This document shows positions 59,151-64,000 of a DNA stretch of 64,000 nucleotides, in pieces; within the stretch, counting starts at the first letter, position 1, and each line of letters opens with the position of its first letter. Source of the DNA: Stentor coeruleus (Eukaryota > Ciliophora > Heterotrichea > Heterotrichida > Stentoridae); the NCBI GenBank assembly GCA_001970955.1, contig MPUH01000064.1:1-64000 (forward strand), read 5' to 3'. The position numbers and the translations under genes were made by a program. The notes under the pieces are model-generated. The model had not been told where the DNA came from, did not search any database, and saw only the letters and a program-made list of their open reading frames with translations.

Positions 59151-60212
59151 TTAATTTTTACTATTTTTCTCTCTAATCTTAATATTCTGTGAAACATTAA
59201 GTTTATACCTTTCCGTAGTCATATACATCTTATCATCTCTAGGTGATACAGTATTTAACTTTGGTATCTGATGTACTCTAAATATTCTTTACCCTCTAAT
59301 TGAACTCTGTTTATTAAACGCTTTATCATAAACCTCTAAATCAGGTGATTTTGGAGTTATCAAATACTGTTTATTAACATTAGGTGTTCTACCTTGCATA
59401 GACCTAAACTCCAAAATATCCGTAGTCAATTTACGTCTAACAAATTCATCATTAGAATCATAAGGTCCATAAGTTTCTTTAGGGACAATAAGTTCTTTTC
59501 TTGGTAGCATTTTATTAAAACTCACAGTACGTGCTCTTTTATTAGAACTTAAAACATGACTTTCTGGATAAACATGAGTAAATCTTTTTTCATGTGGAGG
59601 ACTTTCAGCTCTAACAAAAGGTTCTCGAGGTGTCTGGACTCTAAAATCAACCAAAGGCTTAACTTGATGAGTCAAAGCTGGTGACTCAACAGTTCTACTA
59701 TATAATCTTTCAGCATATTCTCTATATGTAAAAGTTGTTCTCTGAAGGTCGACTGTTTTACAATTACTCTGAGGACGAGTATTTTTAGGGAAAGTGCATT
59801 TCATTTCTGAATCCACACAATTTGGAAAAAGCAGTATTTTTTCTCTAATTTTTTGTTTCTTTTTAACAAATTTAGGCCCTTGGTTTACCCTTGGGTCTAT
59901 TGCTGTGTAATTTGGGGTATAAAGTCCTACTATAGGTGATTCAGTTCTATTACGAAATGCATTCTCATACTGACTTCTTGAGACTACAGTAAAAGCTGGA
60001 GAAAGCTTTTGAGATTTAGGCTTTTCTCTATTGCTTTCTTCGATTTTCTGTTGGTCCATGATATTTTTCATCTGTTTCGCATCGCTTGGGTCGACAATGT
60101 TTAGTTCTTTAGCCTTAGGTCTTTTTTTAGTCCCATGGAAAAGTATCGCATTTGAATGCATACTTGCTTTACCTTGTTTAGAAAAAAACACTTCTTTATG
60201 AAGAAGATCCAT
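59151..60212 (-). CDS. Hypothetical protein, 348 aa (spliced), possible axonemal type
   Basis: The exons on the minus strand are 59293-60212 and 59151-59277, giving 348 residues. A phase-2, 15-nt intron near the end joins SSIRG to VHQIPKLNTVSPRDD and extends the protein by 42 residues to TAA 59151-59153. The protein is basic and rich in Arg, Pro, Ser and Thr, with PIVGLYTPNYTAIDPRV, which vaguely resembles the Pro/Gly/Tyr repeats of axonemal microtubule proteins. I do not recognise a defined family. It begins only 13 bp after the DnaJ stop. Confidence 0.75.
59278..59292 (-). other. 15-nt intron of the 348-aa hypothetical gene
   Basis: GTAAAGAATATTTAG on the minus strand, phase 2. Retention gives an immediate TAA; removal opens 42 more codons. 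Confidence 0.85.
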
Positions 60213-60225
60213 ATAACTGAATTTA

Positions 60226-60756
60226 TTATTTGTTTTTTGAATAATTATTGAAAGATTTGTCTGGGGAAGATGGGTAGATGTAGGATTCTAGGATGAATAG
60301 AGATGTATTGTAGGTTAAGGTAAAACCCCCAAAGAGGGAAAGGAGGAATTTGGCTCGTAAGTAGAAAAGATCATTGAAAACTGGGGAGTCGGGTTTGGAG
60401 GGTTGGGGTTGGGAATGGTTTTCGAAGAATTTGTCGTGAAGAGACTGGTCGAGGGATTTGAGGTTGAAGAGAAGGTCGGAGGATGGGTAGCGGGAACCGT
60501 ATTTGCGAATGTTTTCTTCCATTTCGTCGATGTCTAGAGCGTTTAGGTAACCTTTATCGAGATCGTATTTGTATCTTTTTTCGTCGTCGATGAGGATTTC
60601 GTAGGCTTCTTTTACGTGCTTAAAGGTATCACTTGATCCTGCAAGATCTGGATGGTGGGTTTTGGCTAAGTTGTAATAAGCTGCTTTGATCTCATTTTTC
60701 ATAGCTTTTTGCCCGACTCCAAGCACTTCATAGAAGCATGCGAATTTTCTTATCAT
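60226..60756 (-). CDS. DnaJ (J-domain) protein
   Basis: A 176-residue Hsp70 co-chaperone-like protein. The J domain begins almost at the initiator ([11 protein letters not shown] at about 8-18) and includes the HPD motif at 35-37 (THHPDLAG) and [21 protein letters not shown]. The rest is unrelated; residues about 130-160 contain a hydrophobic stretch ([19 protein letters not shown]) that may be a membrane span. The J-domain position fixes the start codon, which lies 5 bp after the stop of the NDUFAF3-like gene. It has no Gly/Phe region or zinc finger, so it is a class C J-protein. Confidence 0.88.
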   Translation of the reverse strand: MIRKFACFYEVLGVGQKAMKNEIKAAYYNLAKTHHPDLAGSSDTFKHVKEAYEILIDDEKRYKYDLDKGYLNALDIDEMEENIRKYGSRYPSSDLLFNLKSLDQSLHDKFFENHSQPQPSKPDSPVFNDLFYLRAKFLLSLFGGFTLTYNTSLFILESYIYPSSPDKSFNNYSKNK

Positions 60757-60761
60757 ATTTA

Positions 60762-61352
60762 CTAGTCATAGTTAGTTGGCAATAAAAAAGCACATACTCT
60801 TCTTCCTTCATCTGCAGTAAGGTTGAAAGTCCCACAAGCTTCGAACTAAATATAAATCACCGTTGGGCAAAAGTCTAAATTTATCCCCGTCATCCTGAAC
60901 TTCTGTCTCAATGGTTCTGTAAAGTCAATATTTTTCGATTTCCCAGTGCCAATTATTATATATTCAATACGAGGTTGGACTAATCTGACTATATCTAAAT
61001 GATGTTCTTCAATATCTTCAAGCCTTGAAGCATGCCACTGAAAAACCATATCTGGAAATAACAAAATCGGTCCAGGAACCCATATCTGGTTTATTGAAAA
61101 CATCCCATCTGCCACTGACCAAACTTGTAATGGAGGGTTAAAACTTGAGAACATCTCTGGAAGCTGAAAATCAAAAATTCTTTTTCTGTCGATTTTTGAA
61201 GTCAGTTTAGCTTTGTACTCAGGGATTTCGTGAGGAGTTATAGAAGGGATTGTATTGTTGTCTCTAGTATCCCAACGAGTTCTAAACCTTCCTTCTGCAT
61301 CTTTGAATATGTCCTCACTGAAAAACCTACGCAATCTTCCTAAAGCCCTCAT
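60762..61352 (-). CDS. NDUFAF3: NDUFAF3/Mth938-like complex I assembly factor (spliced)
   Basis: The exons are 60861-61352 and 60762-60845 on the minus strand, giving 191 residues. NDUFAF3 is a mitochondrial assembly factor of respiratory complex I. The basic start [11 protein letters not shown] suits a targeting peptide. The Mth938 fold region has [32 protein letters not shown] and the turn [11 protein letters not shown]; across the intron it continues with [20 protein letters not shown], which parallels the family's TPNACATFNFLCHEGR ending. This makes the intron certain although it starts with GTGA instead of the usual GTAA. The gene lies in a very tight row: 36 bp after the kinase stop and 5 bp before DnaJ. 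Confidence 0.88.
60846..60860 (-). other. 15-nt intron of the NDUFAF3-like gene
   Basis: GTGATTTATATTTAG on the minus strand, phase 0. It is the only intron of the eleven with G at position 3, but has A10-T11 and TAG like the others. Confidence 0.9.
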
Positions 61353-61388
61353 TTTATAAGCTTTTATGATATTAGAAAAACTTTATAA

Positions 61389-62714
61389 TTAATCAAGTGA
61401 ATGTTCAGGTTTGATGAACTCAACAGGTTCATTTTGATCATCATCTTCAGCTTCAGCTCTATGGGGGAATGTTGTTGTTATTGAAAATGCTGAAGACGCT
61501 CTAAACCAAGGGTCTTTTAATAATTCTCCAGCTCTTGGGCGTTTATTAGGATCAACACATAGCATTTTAGCTATAAAATGCTTAGCTGCAATTGATACGT
61601 ACTCTGGAACAACATAATGCCCTCTTGAAATCTGTTTATAAAGGTCTTTATCAGAATTAGCACGAAAGGGAAAATTCCCTGTTATAAGGGCATACAATAG
61701 CACACCTGCAGCCCAAATATCTACAGGTGGCCCGTAGTATTCTTTTTTACTAACAATTTCTGGAGCCATATAGCTTGGCGTTCCACAGAATATTTTAGCC
61801 TTTTTATCATTAGGAAAACAAGTAGCAAATCCAAAATCAATAAGTTTAACAACCCCACTCTGGTCAACAAGCGTGTTCTCCAATTTAACATCCCTATGCG
61901 TAACTGACTTATTATGTAAATAATCCAATGCAAGTAATAATTCTCTAAACAACTTATTAGCCTCAAATTCTTCCATCCTCCTATTAATCTTCCTTTTCAT
62001 CATAGTACTTAAAGAGCATCCAGAGACAAACTCTAACACAATATACAAATATTTTGGCATATCAACAGATTGATACAATCTAACAATATTCGCATGTTCA
62101 ATTTTAGATAGTATTTTTATCTCATTTTGAACACTTTTCTGTCTAGCAATATCGCTAAATTTCGCTTTGTCATAAATTTTTATAGCAACTTTTCTTTGTG
62201 TTGATTTGTGAATACCATATTTCACTGTGCCATAAGAACCAGATCCTATAGTATTTCCTATAATATAGTCATTTAAAGGATCTTGTCGGTTTGAAGCAGG
62301 GTTATTTTGCCCTTTGATTTGAGGCTTGTTTATTATTTGACTTGGGACTCTTGACACATTTTCAGGCTTGGTTAAAGGTTTATTAAGTTTTTTTACTGGA
62401 CTTAAGGTTAAAGTTGTGTTTTTCGTTGATGGCTTAGAATAAGCACGTGATCTTATGTCAGAAGATGGAGAGTTACGTTTGGTTATTGTGTCGATGAACT
62501 TTTCTGATGGACTTGATGGAAGTTCGCTAATACCTTTGATCATTTCAACCTTGGGTTGGATGTTAAATCTAGTTAGCCAAGTATTGTAAGTCAAAGATAT
62601 TTTCGAAGGGGTTTTTATAGACTGTGGTGTTGCACTCTGAACATTAGACTTACTCCTAATTGGGACTTTGACGAATATTTTTGGTGTGCTTGAAATAGTT
62701 TTTCTTTCTTCCAT
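61389..62714 (-). CDS. CAMK-like serine/threonine protein kinase
   Basis: A 441-residue protein from ATG 62714 (MEERKTISST); the open frame runs 120 nt further upstream without a convincing start context. Residues 1-148 are a Ser/Thr/Pro-rich disordered region. The kinase domain covers about 150-405: glycine loop GNTIGSGSYGTV, VAIKIYDK, HRDVKLEN near 273-280, DFGFA, CGTPSYMAPEIV and DIWAAGVLLYAL. Motifs fit the CAMK/SNF1-MARK group. The acidic C-terminus (DDDQNEPVEF) lacks a clear calmodulin or UBA region. It leads the tight row of genes toward lower coordinates. Confidence 0.92.
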   Translation of the reverse strand: MEERKTISSTPKIFVKVPIRSKSNVQSATPQSIKTPSKISLTYNTWLTRFNIQPKVEMIKGISELPSSPSEKFIDTITKRNSPSSDIRSRAYSKPSTKNTTLTLSPVKKLNKPLTKPENVSRVPSQIINKPQIKGQNNPASNRQDPLNDYIIGNTIGSGSYGTVKYGIHKSTQRKVAIKIYDKAKFSDIARQKSVQNEIKILSKIEHANIVRLYQSVDMPKYLYIVLEFVSGCSLSTMMKRKINRRMEEFEANKLFRELLLALDYLHNKSVTHRDVKLENTLVDQSGVVKLIDFGFATCFPNDKKAKIFCGTPSYMAPEIVSKKEYYGPPVDIWAAGVLLYALITGNFPFRANSDKDLYKQISRGHYVVPEYVSIAAKHFIAKMLCVDPNKRPRAGELLKDPWFRASSAFSITTTFPHRAEAEDDDQNEPVEFIKPEHSLD

Positions 62715-62835
62715 ATGATAAATATCTGAATGGTTCAAGAATATTATACAAAAAAGCCATAAAAAATTCCGGCTTTTCAAACTTATAATCCTCAACACAA
62801 AATATTTAACTATTTGATATAAAACCTTAAACAAC

Positions 62836-63579
62836 CTAAGCTGTTTTAACTGGCTCAGGTAACTCGGCTATCGATCCTTGACTTAAAGTAGAACTCCTTC
62901 CATACTTTTTTGGTTTCTTAGCTCTAGTATCTAATAAAAAAGTTCTTAAACCTGTTGTGGTAACCAATTGGCCATACTGGAAATTCGTAAATACTTCAAC
63001 GAATGTATCTTGACTTATAATTTTCCCTCTAACAATAAGCATTTCACATATTTGTTCTAAAGCTAAATCTACAGCATCAAGGAGTTTTGCTATATATTTA
63101 TGTATTTTCATTTCAACTTCTGAATCTACTTGTTCTGAACATACAAGTTTTGGTAGGTTATTTGCAGCTAAAGTTAACATCCGGATGAGGATTTCTTTTT
63201 TTACTTCAGAAATATCAAGTTGATGGGTGCATAATGGATCAAAAACTTCATAGATAAGTTTTGATTTGATTTCAGCACGACCTTTTGATAATAAGATAGC
63301 AAGAAGAAGGAGATCTTTTATAGAATAAGTCCCTTGAGCTGATTTTAATGTTTGGTAAAACCCTTGAATATGCACATGGCAGCCTGAGTTAAGAATCCGA
63401 AAACCTAATTGGTTGCTCATTTGGATTAGATGAGCTTGCATGATTACCCCGTTGCAGTTATTTCTCCGGAATGTAGTGTCGACTTCTACAGCGCTAATTT
63501 TGCTGAAGTTCAAACCTCCTTCTGCGTAGACTATAGCTTTTTCTTCAGAACCCAGCTCCCTACTACTAGCGCATCCCAT
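62836..63579 (-). CDS. N-myristoylation-type protein (MGCASS start), unknown family
   Basis: A 247-residue protein starting at ATG 63579 (MGCASSRELG), a strong myristoylation/palmitoylation signal; the frame upstream opens only with GTG. The body is mainly helical (SIKDLLLLAILLSKGRAEIK, LLDAVDLALEQICEMLIVRG), with the helix-loop pattern of degenerate EF-hands (FDPLCTHQLDISEVKKE), resembling calcineurin-B/recoverin-like folds without full calcium ligands. This is pattern-based. It stands 42 bp after the stop of the ankyrin gene. The last 15 nt before the stop could also be read as an intron (GTTAAAACAGCTTAG), changing only the last few residues. Confidence 0.65.
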   Translation of the reverse strand: MGCASSRELGSEEKAIVYAEGGLNFSKISAVEVDTTFRRNNCNGVIMQAHLIQMSNQLGFRILNSGCHVHIQGFYQTLKSAQGTYSIKDLLLLAILLSKGRAEIKSKLIYEVFDPLCTHQLDISEVKKEILIRMLTLAANNLPKLVCSEQVDSEVEMKIHKYIAKLLDAVDLALEQICEMLIVRGKIISQDTFVEVFTNFQYGQLVTTTGLRTFLLDTRAKKPKKYGRSSTLSQGSIAELPEPVKTA

Positions 63580-63621
63580 TTTTATACTAAAAAAACTCCT
63601 AGTATTCACAGTTTATATTAA

Positions 63622-64000
63622 CTATAATAGTTTGACGACTTCTTTAAGTAAATTTTCTGAGAGCTTGGTGATATTTTTAAGCTTTTTGAGCCTGCAGAGG
63701 TATAGAAAAGGGACTCTTTTTTTAAACCTCTCATGTCTTCTTATAATAAACTTGATTCTTGGGGACAAATTCTGCATGAGTTCTTTATACTCATCTTTTA
63801 TTAATATAGAAGTATCAGCACCATGATCTAATAAAAACTGAATAAGATCTTCGTTTTTTCTATATAAAGATTGAATCAAAGGGTATTCATCATATTTTGC
63901 ATTAAGATCAGCTCCAAGGCTTATTAAAGTAAGTATGCTATCGTATTGATTGTAAAAACAAGCTCGAGTTAGAGGATTGTCGCCGTTTTTACCAGTTTGG
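63622..64000 (-). CDS. Ankyrin-repeat protein, C-terminal part (continues beyond the window)
   Basis: The frame runs off the right edge of the window, so the start is missing. The visible 125 residues include ankyrin repeats: TGKNGDNPLTRACFYN, ISLGADLNAKYDEYPLIQSL and NEDLIQFLLDHGADTSIL, with the characteristic TPLxxA and GADxN positions. A helical, basic, SOCS-box-like or plain C-terminus follows (FIIRRHERFKKRVPFLYLCR). Ankyrin repeats mediate protein binding. The stop lies 42 bp before the MGCASS start on the same strand. Confidence 0.82.
   Translation of the reverse strand, partial: QTGKNGDNPLTRACFYNQYDSILTLISLGADLNAKYDEYPLIQSLYRKNEDLIQFLLDHGADTSILIKDEYKELMQNLSPRIKFIIRRHERFKKRVPFLYLCRLKKLKNITKLSENLLKEVVKLL

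Noticed and set aside
62836-62850. 15-nt intron-like GTTAAAACAGCTTAG at the end of the MGCASS gene
   Set aside because: It begins GTT and lacks A10-T11; removal adds only two residues. Cannot be supported.
1-64000. Alternative genetic code (TGA=Trp as in Blepharisma, or TAA/TAG=Gln)
   Set aside because: No TGA, TAA or TAG occurs within conserved domains, Trp is TGG, and all three codons end convincing genes. Only pseudogene remnants contain such codons.
1-64000. tRNA genes, CRISPR arrays, transposons and viral elements
   Set aside because: I looked for T-arm-like GTTCRA contexts in the gaps, regular spaced repeats, terminal repeats and transposase or polymerase motifs and found none. A computed tRNA scan would be needed to be sure about tRNAs.

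Overview
The window looks like macronuclear DNA of a heterotrich ciliate, most likely Stentor or a close relative. It is very A+T-rich and densely packed with genes on both strands. Eleven introns can be placed with good support, and every one is exactly 15 nt long with A at position 10 and T at position 11; tiny 15-16 nt introns are the published hallmark of Stentor and Blepharisma. TAA, TAG and TGA all act as stops. Conserved tryptophans are written TGG and no conserved domain contains an in-frame TGA, which argues for the standard code of Stentor rather than the TGA=Trp code of Blepharisma.

Layout from left to right. 0.5-10.1 kb: DYRK kinase, FCP1-type phosphatase, WD40 protein, parallel beta-helix protein, a small unknown protein, and a VMP1 membrane protein. 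10.5-14.4 kb: a class I methyltransferase, then about 3 kb of gene wreckage made of an unidentified coiled-coil remnant and a clearly recognisable calcyphosin-like EF-hand pseudogene. 14.4-31.6 kb: ODR4-like membrane protein, long acidic coiled-coil protein, membrane-anchored cyclic nucleotide phosphodiesterase, Rab GTPase beside a TBC/EF-hand RabGAP-like gene, uracil-DNA glycosylase, coiled-coil protein, PX sorting nexin, and CDC14 phosphatase. 31.6-40.7 kb: one minus-strand gene for a 3,023-residue coiled-coil protein. 41.4-56.9 kb: small unknown, C2-like/coiled-coil protein, TRIM37-like E3 ligase, NDUFB9-like protein, Lys/Asn-rich unknown, a pseudogene remnant, an enlarged CD36-family receptor, an atypical SDR, an MGC-acylated EF-hand protein, Rab1 (two introns), and a VAP/MSP protein. 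57.5 kb: a single 5S rRNA gene. 58.1-64.0 kb: C2H2 zinc finger, then six minus-strand genes packed tail to head (ankyrin protein, MGCASS protein, CAMK-like kinase, NDUFAF3-like, DnaJ, unknown), three of whose junctions are only 36, 5 and 13 bp.

The genes are mainly housekeeping and signalling: membrane traffic (two Rabs, TBC, VMP1, VAP, ODR4, SNX), phospho-signalling (DYRK, CAMK-like, FCP1, CDC14, PDE), mitochondrial complex I (NDUFB9-like, NDUFAF3-like) and cytoskeletal coiled-coil proteins. No mobile element, CRISPR array or viral element was recognised.

The strongest non-gene signal is base-composition asymmetry. Measured on the coding strand, 5' flanks are almost devoid of G and 3' flanks almost devoid of C. 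The skew flips in the middle of intergenic regions and also flips in blocks of a few hundred bases inside genes.
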